A stretch of 64,000 nucleotides of DNA, from the NCBI GenBank assembly GCA_028819475.1, contig JAPPLJ010000030.1, forward strand, positions 372,001 to 436,000, read 5' to 3'. This document shows, piece after piece, positions 22,793 to 31,728 of the stretch (the stretch's first letter is position 1; every line of letters starts with the position of its first letter). The position numbers and the translations under genes were made by a program. Under the pieces are notes generated by a model that worked only from the letters and a program-made list of their open reading frames with translations, was not told the origin of the DNA and searched no databases. The DNA is from Rhodospirillaceae bacterium (GTDB taxonomy: Bacteria > Pseudomonadota > Alphaproteobacteria > Bin65).

Positions 22793-23644
22793 TTGGCGTC
22801 GCTGTTGCCAATCATCGTTCTGGCGATCGTCCAGGGGATCACCGAGTTTCTGCCGATCAGTTCGTCCGGCCACCTGGTGCTGACCTGGGAGGTCTTCGAG
22901 CAGAGCGGGGTCGCTACGCGCGCCGGCACGGCCAACGAAAGGCTGACTTTGGACGTCGCGGTTCACCTCGGCTCTCTCGGGGCCGTCATGCTCTATTTCT
23001 GGCGCGATGTCGGGCGTGTGGCGGGCGGCGGAATCCGGCTGCTGGCCGGACGGGTTACCGATGAGGGGCGGCTATTCCTGTATCTTGTCGTTGCGACAGT
23101 TCCGCTGGTCGTCGCCGGCATGCTGGTCAACACCCTGTTCGGCAGCGCCTGGCGCAGCGTCGAAGTCGTCGCCTGGGCCAGCCTGGGATTTGGCCTGCTG
23201 CTCTGGTTCGCCGACCGGACCGGCCTGACCATCAGCAAGATGGAACATACGACATTCGGGCAGGCGATCGTTATCGGCCTGGCCCAGGTGCTCGCGCTGA
23301 TACCGGGGACGAGCCGGGCCGGAATTGCCATGACCGCCGCCCGGGCGCTCGGTTTCGAGCGGTCCGACGCCGCGACCATTTCGATGCTCCTCGCAATCCC
23401 GGCGATTCTCGGCGCCTCGGCGCTCTTCGGTTACGACATTTACAAGTCGGGCAACGTCGCCTTGCAGACCGACGCATTGCTCGCCGCCCTGCTGGCGCTG
23501 GCCGCCGCGCTGCTCGCCATCGCAGGCATGATGGCCTGGCTGCGGCGCGCGACGTTCACGCCATTTGCGGTCTACCGAATACTGTTGGGCGGGCTGCTCT
23601 TGTATCTGATCTACGTCGAAGGCATGGCCCTCAGGCTTCAATAG
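22793..23644 (+). CDS. uppP: Undecaprenyl-diphosphate phosphatase
   Basis: A protein of 283 residues and about eight spans. The active-site motifs are VQGITEFLPISSSGHLVLTW near the N-terminus and ALIPGTSRAGIAMTAARALG in the middle. The second usually reads PGTSRSG; the catalytic Ser-Arg pair is kept and the next Ser is Ala. It recycles the lipid carrier for peptidoglycan and O-antigen synthesis. The start is TTG at 22793, preceded by GGAGAAG; no ATG gives a better fit. The 270-nt gap after xseA holds no gene, only an inverted repeat CCTCGACG/CGTCGAGG (22718-22725, 22746-22753). Confidence 0.94.
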   Translation: MASLLPIIVLAIVQGITEFLPISSSGHLVLTWEVFEQSGVATRAGTANERLTLDVAVHLGSLGAVMLYFWRDVGRVAGGGIRLLAGRVTDEGRLFLYLVVATVPLVVAGMLVNTLFGSAWRSVEVVAWASLGFGLLLWFADRTGLTISKMEHTTFGQAIVIGLAQVLALIPGTSRAGIAMTAARALGFERSDAATISMLLAIPAILGASALFGYDIYKSGNVALQTDALLAALLALAAALLAIAGMMAWLRRATFTPFAVYRILLGGLLLYLIYVEGMALRLQ

Positions 23645-23679
23645 GGGAAACTGCACCGGGAAGGCGGCAACAGGCTGTT

Positions 23680-24615
23680 TCAGGCCGTCTTCGCCTGCCG
23701 GAACCGCCCGTGGGGACGATACTGATCCAGATAGGTCGGCGCGATCGCTTCGGCGGCGGCCGGCGTTATCCCCAAGTCCGGAAATCCCCGCGCATCTTCC
23801 CCGACAATATTGTCCTCGCGGAGCAGCGCCAGAGTATCCCTCGTAAGGGGCGTCGGCACCGGCAGCAGGTCGAGAATGCCCGCCAAAAGGGACAGCGGAC
23901 CCATCGGAAGCGCGACCCGCCGACGCCGCCGCGCGCATATGGTCATTGCAAGGTCGATCAATTCGATATGGCGATAGACCCGCGGCCCCCCGAGTTGAAA
24001 GACACCGCCTTCCGGCAGGTCCAGGGCGGCAACGGCCGCCTCTGCAACGTCGCCGACATAGACAGGCTGCATTTTCGTCGCCCCGGCAATGACCGGAAAG
24101 ACGGGCGCGTTTTTCAGGATGCGGCCGATCAGGTTGAAGAACCGGTCTTCCTGGCCGAAGATGACGGAGGGCTGGAGTATGGTCGCATTGCCGAAAGCGT
24201 CGCGAACGGCGTGTTCGCCCCGGGCGCGGGCAACGACGTATCTGGATTTCGATGCCTCCGTCGCGCCGATGCCCGACAGATGGACGAGCCGCCGGGCTCC
24301 GGCCTCCCGGCTCAGTCTGGCGACCCGGCCCGCGCCCTCATGGTGGACCGAATCGAACCCGTTGCGCGATCCGTCCCAAAAGCCGACCGCATTGATGACG
24401 GCGTCCGCATCGCGAACCGCGGCCCGAACCGACCGTTCGCTGCGAACATCGCCCGGCACCGGCGCAACCTGCCCGACTGCGCCCATCGGTTTCAGAAACA
24501 ATGCACGTTCCGGGTTGCGCACCGCGGCCCGCACGATCGTTCCGCGCTCCGCGAGGCGTTTCACGACATACCGCCCGACGAAACCCGAGCCGCCGAAGAC
24601 CGTTACCCGTTCCAT
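23680..24615 (-). CDS. NDUFA9-like atypical SDR (complex I-associated NAD(P)-binding protein)
   Basis: A protein of 311 residues. The Rossmann motif VTVFGGSGFVGRYVVKRLAE is followed by VRAAVRNPERALFLKPMGAVGQ and VINAVGFWDGSRNGFD. The stretch LVHLSGIGATEASKSRYVVA has the SxxxxKSxY spacing of the NDUFA9 group, and ILQPSVIFGQEDRFFNLI is another family block. In alphaproteobacteria such proteins are often annotated as complex I NDUFA9-subunit homologues. A role in complex I stability or quinone metabolism is likely but not shown. The ATG at 24615 is chosen; a frame upstream adds 16 residues lacking family similarity. Convergent with uppP, 35 nt apart. Confidence 0.88.
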   Translation of the reverse strand: MERVTVFGGSGFVGRYVVKRLAERGTIVRAAVRNPERALFLKPMGAVGQVAPVPGDVRSERSVRAAVRDADAVINAVGFWDGSRNGFDSVHHEGAGRVARLSREAGARRLVHLSGIGATEASKSRYVVARARGEHAVRDAFGNATILQPSVIFGQEDRFFNLIGRILKNAPVFPVIAGATKMQPVYVGDVAEAAVAALDLPEGGVFQLGGPRVYRHIELIDLAMTICARRRRRVALPMGPLSLLAGILDLLPVPTPLTRDTLALLREDNIVGEDARGFPDLGITPAAAEAIAPTYLDQYRPHGRFRQAKTA

Positions 24616-24931
24616 CTGCTGTCCGTTGGCTGGCGAGAGACATGGCGACCTTGGAAACGCCATTCCCTAGCCTTCCGACCGTTGAAAAACAATGTGACGA
24701 AGCCGACATGACCGGTTCGGCACGCGGCCGGTTCGGCGTGCAGGAGCGGCAATGGCGGACGATGAACGATCCACCGGATGCAATCCGCGACATCGCTGCG
24801 CCGCCGCGTCCCGGCTGTGCGATTGACAGGGCGAAGCCCGGCGGTTACCCACTGGCGCTTCGTCTTGAGCGAACGGCGCGCGGCCGGATTTTGCGTCGGC
24901 GACCGTGCCGGCCGGGAGGCGGCGGTTGAGT
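24616..24931. other. Intergenic region between the NDUFA9-like gene and tRNA-Leu
   Basis: This 316-nt gap contains short open frames on both strands but none with a ribosome-binding site or recognisable product. Its right part carries the candidate tRNA promoter listed separately. Confidence 0.5.
24823..24851 (+). promoter_or_regulatory. Candidate promoter of tRNA-Leu
   Basis: A perfect -35 TTGACA (24823-24828), 17 bp and a weak -10 TACCCA (24846-24851), ending 80 nt before the tRNA. A good -35 with a poor -10 is plausible for a stable RNA gene in a GC-rich genome. Confidence 0.45.
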
Positions 24932-25018
24932 GCCCAGGTGGCGGAATTGGTAGACGCGCAGGTTTCAGGTACCTGTGGCCGCATGGCCGTGGAAGTTCGA
25001 GTCTTCTCCTGGGCACCA
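24932..25018 (+). tRNA. tRNA-Leu (anticodon CAG)
   Basis: An 87-nt class II tRNA. The acceptor stem GCCCAGG pairs with CCTGGGC (25007-25014 region), followed by discriminator A and an encoded CCA (25016-25018). The D arm reads GGCGGAATTGGTAGACGCGC. The anticodon stem CAGGT/ACCTG encloses TTCAGGT, giving anticodon CAG at 24966-24968. A long variable arm (TGGCCGCATGGCC) and T arm GGAAGTTCGAGTCTTC complete the cloverleaf. Confidence 0.97.
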
Positions 25019-25143
25019 TTCCCGTCAGCGCCGCGTTTCGGCAAGGACTGCGCGAGGCCGGTTGCGGAGACGGCATCCTGCCGCCGGCGCCCTCCGGATC
25101 GGGACGGCCCGATGCGCGGTCAAGGGCAGTACATTTAGCGGCA

Positions 25144-25770
25144 ATGGCGACGGCACCGGACATCCGACTATATCGCGGCGATCTCCCGGACGGGCTGCGC
25201 TTTAGCGGGCCGGTCGCCGTCGATTCCGAGACCATGGGCCTCAATCCGGCGCGGGACCGGCTGTGCCTCGTACAACTGTCCGCCGGAGACGGTGTCTGTC
25301 ACCTTGTCCAGATTGCGAACGGGCAGACCGAAGCGCCGAATCTCGGTGCGATCCTGGCCGATCCGGCGATCCTGAAACTCTTTCATTTCGGTCGCTTCGA
25401 CATCGCGGTTTTCCTGCACCGGCTCGGTGTCCTGACAGCGCCGGTCTACTGCACGAAAATCGCGTCGCAACTCGTCCGCACCATGACCGACCGCCACGGC
25501 CTGAAGGAGCTCTGCAAGGATCTTCTGGACGTCGAAATCTCCAAGCAGCAGCAGACCTCCGACTGGGGCGCAGAGGAACTGGACGAGGACCAGCGGCGCT
25601 ATGCGGCGACCGATGTCCTCTACCTGCATCGGCTCAAGACCGAACTCGACCGGTTGCTCGAGCGCGAAGGCCGGACCGAACTGGCCCGGAAATGTTTCGA
25701 TTTTCTTCCCTACAGGGCGGCCCTGGATATTGCCGGCTGGGCCGAACGGGACATATTTGCCTATTCGTGA
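25144..25770 (+). CDS. Ribonuclease D-like 3'-5' exonuclease (short form)
   Basis: A protein of 208 residues made of the DEDD exonuclease domain alone, without the HRDC domains of E. coli RNase D. Exo I is VAVDSETMGLNP (Asp27, Glu29), Exo II lies in LFHFGRFDIAVF, and Exo III is YAATDVLYLHRLK in the DEDDy style. Such short forms are widespread in alphaproteobacteria and trim tRNA or other RNA 3' ends. The ATG at 25144 lies 126 nt after tRNA-Leu on the same strand, so co-transcription with the tRNA is possible. Confidence 0.92.
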   Translation: MATAPDIRLYRGDLPDGLRFSGPVAVDSETMGLNPARDRLCLVQLSAGDGVCHLVQIANGQTEAPNLGAILADPAILKLFHFGRFDIAVFLHRLGVLTAPVYCTKIASQLVRTMTDRHGLKELCKDLLDVEISKQQQTSDWGAEELDEDQRRYAATDVLYLHRLKTELDRLLEREGRTELARKCFDFLPYRAALDIAGWAERDIFAYS

Positions 25771-25922
25771 ACCCGTTTCGCCGCCGAATTGGCCCAAGTG
25801 GATCAATTCTGTTAGGATCGATGCCGGATTTCGGAACAGCGGCTGCCGGGCAAACCGCCCGGAGGCATGTGCCGCTGCCGGCGTCGGCACAACCGGCCCT
25901 TCGTTCCGGTTGCGGAGAGGAA

Positions 25923-26972
25923 ATGAGACAGCCATCACCCAATGCCGCGCCCGAAAGCCCGGAAGAGCGCGATTTTGCCGAGGTGACGGCGCCGGTCGTC
26001 GATGGCCGCAGCGAGGTCGTTGCCTCTGCGCTTCGCGTCTTCACCCTTGAATGCGAGGGCATCGCCGCGCTGAAGACGGCCCTGGACAGCGACATGGGCG
26101 ACGCATTCTGCCGGGCCGTCGAGATTATCCGCGGCACGGCGGGGCGGCTGGTCGTAACCGGCATGGGCAAGAGCGGCCATATCGGCCGCAAGATCGCCGC
26201 GACCATGGCGTCGGTCGGAACGCCGGCCTATTTCGTGCATCCGGGCGAAGCCAGCCACGGCGACATGGGCATGATCCGCCCCGATGACGTGGTGCTGGCG
26301 CTGTCGAACTCCGGCGAGACGACGGAACTGAACGACATCATCGGCTATTGCAGCCGGTTCGGAATCGACCTGATCGGGATTACCGGCGATCCGGACAGCG
26401 CCCTTGCCGAAGCGTCGACCGTCGCGCTGACGATGCCCAGGTCGGCCGAGGCCTGCCCGCTCGGCCTGGCGCCGACCACGTCGATGGCGATGGCGCTGGC
26501 CCTGGGCGATGCGCTGGCGGTGGCGCTTCTGGAGCGCCGCGGCTTCTCCGCCGATGACTTCCAGGTCCTTCATCCGGGCGGCAAGCTCGGCCGGCGCCTG
26601 ACCCGGGTCGCCGACATCATGCACACCGGCGACGCGATGCCTCTGGTCCGTCCGGACGACCGGATGGCCGAAGTTCTGATTGTCATGACCGCACGCCGGC
26701 TCGGCTGCGCCGGAGTGGTCGGCTCGGCAGGCGATCTCGTCGGCATCATTACGGACGGCGACCTGCGGCGGCACATGGATGCCGGCCTGGTATCGCGGGA
26801 AGCGTCTGGCGTGATGACCCCGGATCCGGTTACGATCCGTCCGGAAGCGCTGGCGGCGGAAGCCCTTGGCCTCATGAATGCACGCGAAATTACAGGCCTG
26901 TTCGCCGTCCGCGACGGTGAGCCGGTCGGGTTCGTCCATCTTCACGACTGCCTGCGGGACGGCGTGGCATGA
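25923..26972 (+). CDS. kdsD: Arabinose-5-phosphate isomerase (KdsD/KpsF)
   Basis: A protein of 349 residues with a SIS isomerase domain (about 60-200: LVVTGMGKSGHIGRKIAATM, FVHPGEASHGDMGMI, ALSNSGETTEL) and two CBS domains at the C-terminus (about 225-345: VADIMHTGDAMPLV and SGVMTPDPVTI). It makes arabinose-5-phosphate from ribulose-5-phosphate, the first step of KDO synthesis for LPS. The ATG at 25923 follows GGAGAGG; the frame is open further upstream but overlaps the RNase D gene. The stop overlaps lptC as ATGA, and the LPS-export genes follow. Confidence 0.95.
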   Translation: MRQPSPNAAPESPEERDFAEVTAPVVDGRSEVVASALRVFTLECEGIAALKTALDSDMGDAFCRAVEIIRGTAGRLVVTGMGKSGHIGRKIAATMASVGTPAYFVHPGEASHGDMGMIRPDDVVLALSNSGETTELNDIIGYCSRFGIDLIGITGDPDSALAEASTVALTMPRSAEACPLGLAPTTSMAMALALGDALAVALLERRGFSADDFQVLHPGGKLGRRLTRVADIMHTGDAMPLVRPDDRMAEVLIVMTARRLGCAGVVGSAGDLVGIITDGDLRRHMDAGLVSREASGVMTPDPVTIRPEALAAEALGLMNAREITGLFAVRDGEPVGFVHLHDCLRDGVA

Positions 26973-27673
26973 CGGATGCGGGCCGGTCCCGGCGGTATCG
27001 CGAAGCCCGGGCCCGGCAGCGGGACGGCTATACGCGCTTCGTGAACCTGATGAAATTCGCGTTGCCGAGCCTCGCTTTCACGATCATTGTGGCGGCGCTA
27101 TTCTGGCCGACCTTTGTCAGTACCGGCAAGCAGGCGAGCGACGTGGCCCGCGATGCCCTGACTCCGTCCGGCCTGCGAAACTTCACGATGGAAGCGCCGG
27201 TTTTTGTTGCGACCGACGACCGGAATCGTCCCTACCGCCTGACGGCGACGAGAGCCCGACAGGTCGACCACAAGGCGACGGCGGTGGCGCTCGACGATCC
27301 GGAGGCGAATCTTGAGCTCACCGGCGGCGTTCAGGTACGGATCAAGGCGGACAACGGCCGGTTCGACCGCGCGAGGAACCGGTTGACGCTGTCGGGGGAT
27401 GTGAATGTCTATCATGGCAGCGATTATCGCTTCCGGACCGCAGAGGCGACGTTCGACATGAAATCGAACTCGGCCTGGGGCGGACGCAACGTCTACGCCT
27501 CCGGACCGGAGACGACGGTTGCGGCACAGGGATTCCGGATCGTCGACAGGGGGATGACCGTGATTTTCACGGGCAGGACCAAGGCGACTTTGCACCTGGA
27601 CCGGGCAGGTCCGGATGGAAGTCCTGCCGAACCCGCCGCCGAGCCTGCCGCTCTTCTGGAATCCACCCGATGA
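26969..27673 (+). CDS. lptC: LPS export protein LptC
   Basis: A protein of 234 residues with an N-terminal membrane anchor (about 26-46, FALPSLAFTIIVAALFWPTF) and a periplasmic beta-jellyroll (NFTMEAPVFVATDDRNRPYR through GRFDRARNRLTLSGDVNVYH). LptC sits in the inner-membrane LptBFG complex and passes LPS to LptA. It is longer than E. coli LptC (191), as is usual in alphaproteobacteria. Overlaps both kdsD and lptA by 4 nt. Confidence 0.92.
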   Translation: MTDAGRSRRYREARARQRDGYTRFVNLMKFALPSLAFTIIVAALFWPTFVSTGKQASDVARDALTPSGLRNFTMEAPVFVATDDRNRPYRLTATRARQVDHKATAVALDDPEANLELTGGVQVRIKADNGRFDRARNRLTLSGDVNVYHGSDYRFRTAEATFDMKSNSAWGGRNVYASGPETTVAAQGFRIVDRGMTVIFTGRTKATLHLDRAGPDGSPAEPAAEPAALLESTR

Positions 27674-28632
27674 GCCGGGCGGCCGGACTGTCTCTTCTGC
27701 TTGCCGGCGCGGCCCTTCCGCTTGCATGGCTGTCGGCGCCGCAGCCGCTCCATGCACAGAACGAAGGGTTGCTTGCCCGCTCGGATCAGCCCTTGTCGAT
27801 CGAAGCCGATGGGGGCGTCGAATGGCGCCGCAAGGAGCAGGTGTATATCGCCCGGGGCAATGCGACGGCGCGGCAAGGCAAGACCAACATCCGCGCCGAC
27901 GAATTGAAGGCGCACTACAGAAAGCGCGCGGAAAACAGGACGCAGTTCTGGAAGGTCACGGCGACAGGCAACGTCGACATCAAGACCGCGAAAGAGACGG
28001 CGACCGGCGAATCGGCAATTTACATGATCGATACCGGCGTTTTCGTCTTGCGCGGACGCAATCTGAAGCTGGCAAACGGTTCGCAGACCATCACCGCCAC
28101 CGACCGGATCGAGTATCGCAGCAAGGATCAACGCGCCTTCGTGATCGGAAACGCGAAAGTCGTGGATGGCGAGCGGGTCATCCGCGCCAGCCGCTTCGTC
28201 GCCTTTCTGAAAGACAGCGCCGGCGGCAGAGTCGCCCTGCGCCGTGTCGAAGCGCAGGGCAGCGTCGTCATAACCACCAGGACCGAAGTCATCCGCGCCG
28301 ACCGCGGCGACTACGACAGCGAATCACGGCTCGCAACCCTGACCGGAAACGTAAAGCTGACCCGTTGCGAGAATCAGCTGAATGGCGAAAAGGCGGTCGT
28401 CAATCTCAAAACCGGCGTGAGTCGCATGGTCGGCCGGGTCAGGGTCCTGCTGGTTCCGGGCGACAGCGCAAAGGCGTGCAAACCGGATGCTTCCGACGTC
28501 AGGAAAAAGAGCGACCGCGGAAGCGCGCCGCGAAATTCCAAGACGGTTGCAGGTGGAAAGACCGGCGCCGTGCTGACACAGCGGATCGATGCCGCGCCGC
28601 GCGCGCGGGAAAATCAGACCGGCGCGCAGTAA
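27670..28632 (+). CDS. lptA: LPS transport periplasmic protein LptA (OstA-like)
   Basis: A protein of 320 residues with a signal peptide ending after LHA (residue 29). Repeated beta-jellyroll strands follow (PLSIEADGGVEWRRKEQVYI, IRADELKAHYRKR, TITATDRIEYRSK, VIRADRGDYDSESRLATLTG). It bridges LPS across the periplasm between LptC and LptD. It is much longer than E. coli LptA (185), with a duplicated strand set and a basic low-complexity tail after about residue 275. Overlaps lptC by 4 nt. Confidence 0.92.
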   Translation: MSRAAGLSLLLAGAALPLAWLSAPQPLHAQNEGLLARSDQPLSIEADGGVEWRRKEQVYIARGNATARQGKTNIRADELKAHYRKRAENRTQFWKVTATGNVDIKTAKETATGESAIYMIDTGVFVLRGRNLKLANGSQTITATDRIEYRSKDQRAFVIGNAKVVDGERVIRASRFVAFLKDSAGGRVALRRVEAQGSVVITTRTEVIRADRGDYDSESRLATLTGNVKLTRCENQLNGEKAVVNLKTGVSRMVGRVRVLLVPGDSAKACKPDASDVRKKSDRGSAPRNSKTVAGGKTGAVLTQRIDAAPRARENQTGAQ

Positions 28633-28708
28633 TGTCCGTTTGCCGAAGCGTTACCTGCTAGGACCGGCGCCGCGCTTCGACGGGCGGAACCGGAGAAAGG
28701 AGGCCGGA

Positions 28709-29497
28709 TTGGCCGATCGGGACGACCACGCATTTTCCGGGGACGGGACCGCCGGGCCCCGCCTCGTGGCCACCAACGACGGGCTGGTTGCCGACGGCCT
28801 GGGCAAGCGCTTCAAGAAGCGACCCGTGCTGCGCGGCGTCTCACTCGCCGTGCAGCGCGGCGAGGCCGTCGGCCTGCTCGGGCCCAACGGCGCCGGCAAG
28901 ACGACCAGTTTCTACATCATCACCGGCCTGATCCGGCCCGACGCCGGGACGATCCTGCTCGACGGTCAGGACATCACCGACCTGCCCATGTACCGGCGTG
29001 CGCGCCTCGGGATCGGCTATCTGCCGCAGGAGCCGTCGATTTTCCGCGGCATGACCGTCGAAAACAATATCCGCGCCGCGCTGGAAGTGGTCGAAGCGGA
29101 CCGGGAAGCCCGGGAGACCGTGCTGGACGATCTGCTCGCGGAATTCTCCGTGACCCATCTGCGCCACACGCCGGCGATTGCGCTGTCGGGCGGCGAGCGG
29201 CGGCGGGTGGAGATTGCCCGTGCCCTGGCGTCGAAGCCCGGATTCATCCTGCTCGACGAACCGCTCGCCGGCATCGATCCGATCGCGGTCGGCGATGTCC
29301 GGGATCTCGTCTCGCATCTCAAGGACCGTGGACTCGGCGTGTTGATTACCGACCACAACGTCCGCGAAACGCTCGATATCGTCGACCGCGCCTACATCAT
29401 GCATGACGGTGTCGTGCTGATGGACGGGGCGCCCGGCGATATCGTCCGGCACGAGGATGTGCGCCGGGTATATCTGGGCGATACGTTCCGCCTTTAG
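28709..29497 (+). CDS. lptB: LPS export ABC transporter ATP-binding protein LptB
   Basis: A protein of 262 residues from a TTG start at 28709 with AAGGAGG (28697-28703) at ideal spacing; no ATG in frame fits as well. Walker A is GPNGAGKTTSFY, the Q-loop region reads IGYLPQEPSIFRGMTVENNI, the signature is LSGGERRRVEIARAL, Walker B FILLDEPLAGIDP, and the switch is ITDHNVRETLDI, all close to known LptB. A 25-residue extension precedes the domain. It powers LPS extraction with LptFG, which are not in the window. Confidence 0.95.
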   Translation: MADRDDHAFSGDGTAGPRLVATNDGLVADGLGKRFKKRPVLRGVSLAVQRGEAVGLLGPNGAGKTTSFYIITGLIRPDAGTILLDGQDITDLPMYRRARLGIGYLPQEPSIFRGMTVENNIRAALEVVEADREARETVLDDLLAEFSVTHLRHTPAIALSGGERRRVEIARALASKPGFILLDEPLAGIDPIAVGDVRDLVSHLKDRGLGVLITDHNVRETLDIVDRAYIMHDGVVLMDGAPGDIVRHEDVRRVYLGDTFRL

Positions 29498-29521
29498 GAA
29501 AGCGATTCGAATGGCGGACTG

Positions 29522-30991
29522 ATGGCCGCGCCCGGCCTTTCCCTCGAACTCCGCCAGCGGCGGAAACTGACGCAAACCCTGACGCCGGCACTGCAGCAGT
29601 CGATCAAACTGCTGCAGTTGTCCAGTTTCGAGCTTGACGCCGTCGTCCGTGAAGCGCTCGAGACCAATCCGCTGCTGTCTCTGGACGAACCGGCCGATGA
29701 CGCGGCGACCGGCCGGATACAGGCGCCGGCGCGCAATCCGGCGGCCGGGTATCGGCCGACGCCGGAAGCCACCCGGCTGTTCGGCGCTGCGGCGGGCGCG
29801 TCGCCCGGCGCTGACCGCCATGGTACGCAGATAGATGCGCACGGCCCCGACCGGCCGGATGCGGTGTCGGAACGAACGCTTCAGGATGTCCTCTTCGAAG
29901 ATATTGCGTTTTCGTTCGCCGATGCGGTTGAGCGCACCGTCGCAATCGATCTGAGCGGCCTGCTCGACGAGGCGGGATACCTGGCGGGCGACCCCGGCGA
30001 CGTCGCCGCCCTTCGCGGTGTGCCGGAGGCGCTGGTCTCCGACATCCTGGGACGGTTGCAGGCTCTGGCTCCGCCCGGCCTCTTTGCCCGGAACCTGGGC
30101 GAATGCCTGCGCCTGCAACTCTTGGACGCCGACACGCTCGATCCGTCGATGGACGCGCTGCTGGACAAGCTGCCGCTGCTGACCGAACGCGGCCCGGAGG
30201 CCCTTGCCGCCGCCGCAGGCATCGAACCCGGCGACCTGCCGCGCTTTCTCGACCGTCTCCGCGCGCTCGATCCACGGCCGGGCCTGGCCCTGGCGGGCGT
30301 CACCGCGCCGGCGATCGTGCCGGACCTGATCGTCCGCCCGGCGACCGATGCGCTCCGCGGCGACGGGGACCATGCCTGCCGGCTCGGCCCGTGGGTTGTC
30401 GCAGTCAATCCGGATACAGCGCCCCGCCTCGCCCTCGACCGCGCCGGCCTGGAAAGGCTGCGCGCGCAGGCGCGGACTCAAGACGAAAAAGCATATCTCA
30501 GGGAAAGGACCGACGAAGCGGACTGGCTCCTCCAGGCGATCGAAAGACGCCGGGCGACCATCCTGCGCCTGGGCGTCGAGATTTTCCGACGCCAGCAGGA
30601 ATTCCTGGAGCACGGGACCGTGCGGCTCAGGCCGATGACCCGCAAGGACATCGCCGGCGCAACCGACCTCCACGAAAGCACCGTAAGCCGGGCGGTGAAC
30701 GAAAAGTTCGCCGCGACGCCCCAGGGCGTCTTCGCGCTGAAATTCCTCTTTTCCTCGCGGGTCAGCGCGCTGAACGGCGGACCCGCCTATGCCGCAAGCG
30801 CGGTTCGACAAAGGCTGCGCGACCTGATCGACCGGGAATCGGCCCCTCTTTCGGACGCCGCTGTCACGCGGCTGTTGCGCGCCGAGGGTTACGACCTCGC
30901 GCGTCGCACTGTCGCCAAATACAGGGAAATGCTGCGGATTCCTTCCTCGGTCGAGCGTCGCCGGCGCCGGCGAACCGAACGACCGGCATGA
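29522..30991 (+). CDS. rpoN: RNA polymerase sigma-54 factor
   Basis: A protein of 489 residues. The Gln/Leu-rich activator-interacting region lies at the start (LSLELRQRRKLTQTLTPALQ). The core-binding and central domains follow. The C-terminal part has the HTH (MTRKDIAGATDLHESTVSRA) and an RpoN box ARRTVAKYREML near residue 465. It directs transcription from -24/-12 promoters with enhancer-binding activators, typically for nitrogen and other functions. The lptB-rpoN-hpf-ptsN order is the usual proteobacterial one, linking it to the nitrogen PTS. Confidence 0.96.
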   Translation: MAAPGLSLELRQRRKLTQTLTPALQQSIKLLQLSSFELDAVVREALETNPLLSLDEPADDAATGRIQAPARNPAAGYRPTPEATRLFGAAAGASPGADRHGTQIDAHGPDRPDAVSERTLQDVLFEDIAFSFADAVERTVAIDLSGLLDEAGYLAGDPGDVAALRGVPEALVSDILGRLQALAPPGLFARNLGECLRLQLLDADTLDPSMDALLDKLPLLTERGPEALAAAAGIEPGDLPRFLDRLRALDPRPGLALAGVTAPAIVPDLIVRPATDALRGDGDHACRLGPWVVAVNPDTAPRLALDRAGLERLRAQARTQDEKAYLRERTDEADWLLQAIERRRATILRLGVEIFRRQQEFLEHGTVRLRPMTRKDIAGATDLHESTVSRAVNEKFAATPQGVFALKFLFSSRVSALNGGPAYAASAVRQRLRDLIDRESAPLSDAAVTRLLRAEGYDLARRTVAKYREMLRIPSSVERRRRRRTERPA

Positions 30992-31084
30992 TCGGGCGCG
31001 CAGCGGGCAGCGGCGTACAGTGATGCCGAAAAATTTAGCCGACACCGTCTTGACAGGGCGCGTTTCAACAGCCGGAATACCGGT

Positions 31085-31690
31085 ATGAACGTCAAGGTCA
31101 CCGGCCGGCACTTCGATGTCGGTCAAGCTTTGCGGCGGCACGCCGAATCCACCTTGGGCGATACCGTCGGCAAATTCTTCGAACGGGCCCTCGACGCGAC
31201 CGTTACGTTCGACAAGCACGGTCACGAATTTTCCGTCGACATCAAGGTCCATGTCAGCCGCGGGCTTCACGTCCTTGGCGAAGGCCGGGCGGAGGATCCC
31301 CATCTGGCGTTCAACAAGGCCGCGGAGCACATCGCAAAGCGACTGCGGCGCAACAAGCGGCGCATCCGCGACCACCACCCGGCGCCGCCGAGGGACCTTG
31401 AAACGTTGACGGCTCAACAATACATCCTCACCCGGGAGGAAGAGCCTGAGATCGAACAGGCCGATGCAGGCGCCGCAGTGAACGGCCGGGACGAGCCGGT
31501 TGTGGTTGCAGACATGACGACGGACATTGCTTCGTTGACGGTCGGAGAAGCCGTCATGCGCATGGATCTGGCGGATCTGCCCGCCATGATGTTCCGGAAT
31601 GTGGCCCATGGGGGCCTCAACATGATCTACCGCCGTGCCGATGGCCATATCGGCTGGGTCGATCCAGAAGGCGCTGCCGAAACCCACTGA
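31085..31690 (+). CDS. hpf: Ribosome hibernation promoting factor, long form
   Basis: A protein of 201 residues. The N-terminal ribosome-binding domain spans about 1-100 (MNVKVTGRHFDVGQALRRHA, TVTFDKHGHEFSVDIKVHVS, AFNKAAEHIAKRLRRNKRRI). After a linker comes the C-terminal dimerisation domain of long HPFs (MTTDIASLTVGEAVMRMDLA, NMIYRRADGHIGWVDP). It makes 100S ribosome dimers in stationary phase. It starts 93 nt after rpoN. A TTGACA at 31050-31055 lies just upstream, but no good -10 follows. Confidence 0.94.
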   Translation: MNVKVTGRHFDVGQALRRHAESTLGDTVGKFFERALDATVTFDKHGHEFSVDIKVHVSRGLHVLGEGRAEDPHLAFNKAAEHIAKRLRRNKRRIRDHHPAPPRDLETLTAQQYILTREEEPEIEQADAGAAVNGRDEPVVVADMTTDIASLTVGEAVMRMDLADLPAMMFRNVAHGGLNMIYRRADGHIGWVDPEGAAETH

Positions 31691-31728
31691 CGTTTCGGAC
31701 TGCACCCGCTTTCAGGGTAGAGAAGCTG

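Noticed and set aside
24932..25018. Integrated element at tRNA-Leu
   Set aside because: No integrase and no repeat of the tRNA 3' end were seen downstream; ordinary housekeeping genes follow.
31050..31079. Promoter for hpf beginning with TTGACA
   Set aside because: The -35 is perfect but the -10 would be GGAATA, and the start would fall at or inside the hpf ATG.
28841..31705. Minus-strand open frame of 954 codons
   Set aside because: It is antisense to lptB, rpoN and hpf, all of which have intact family motifs.
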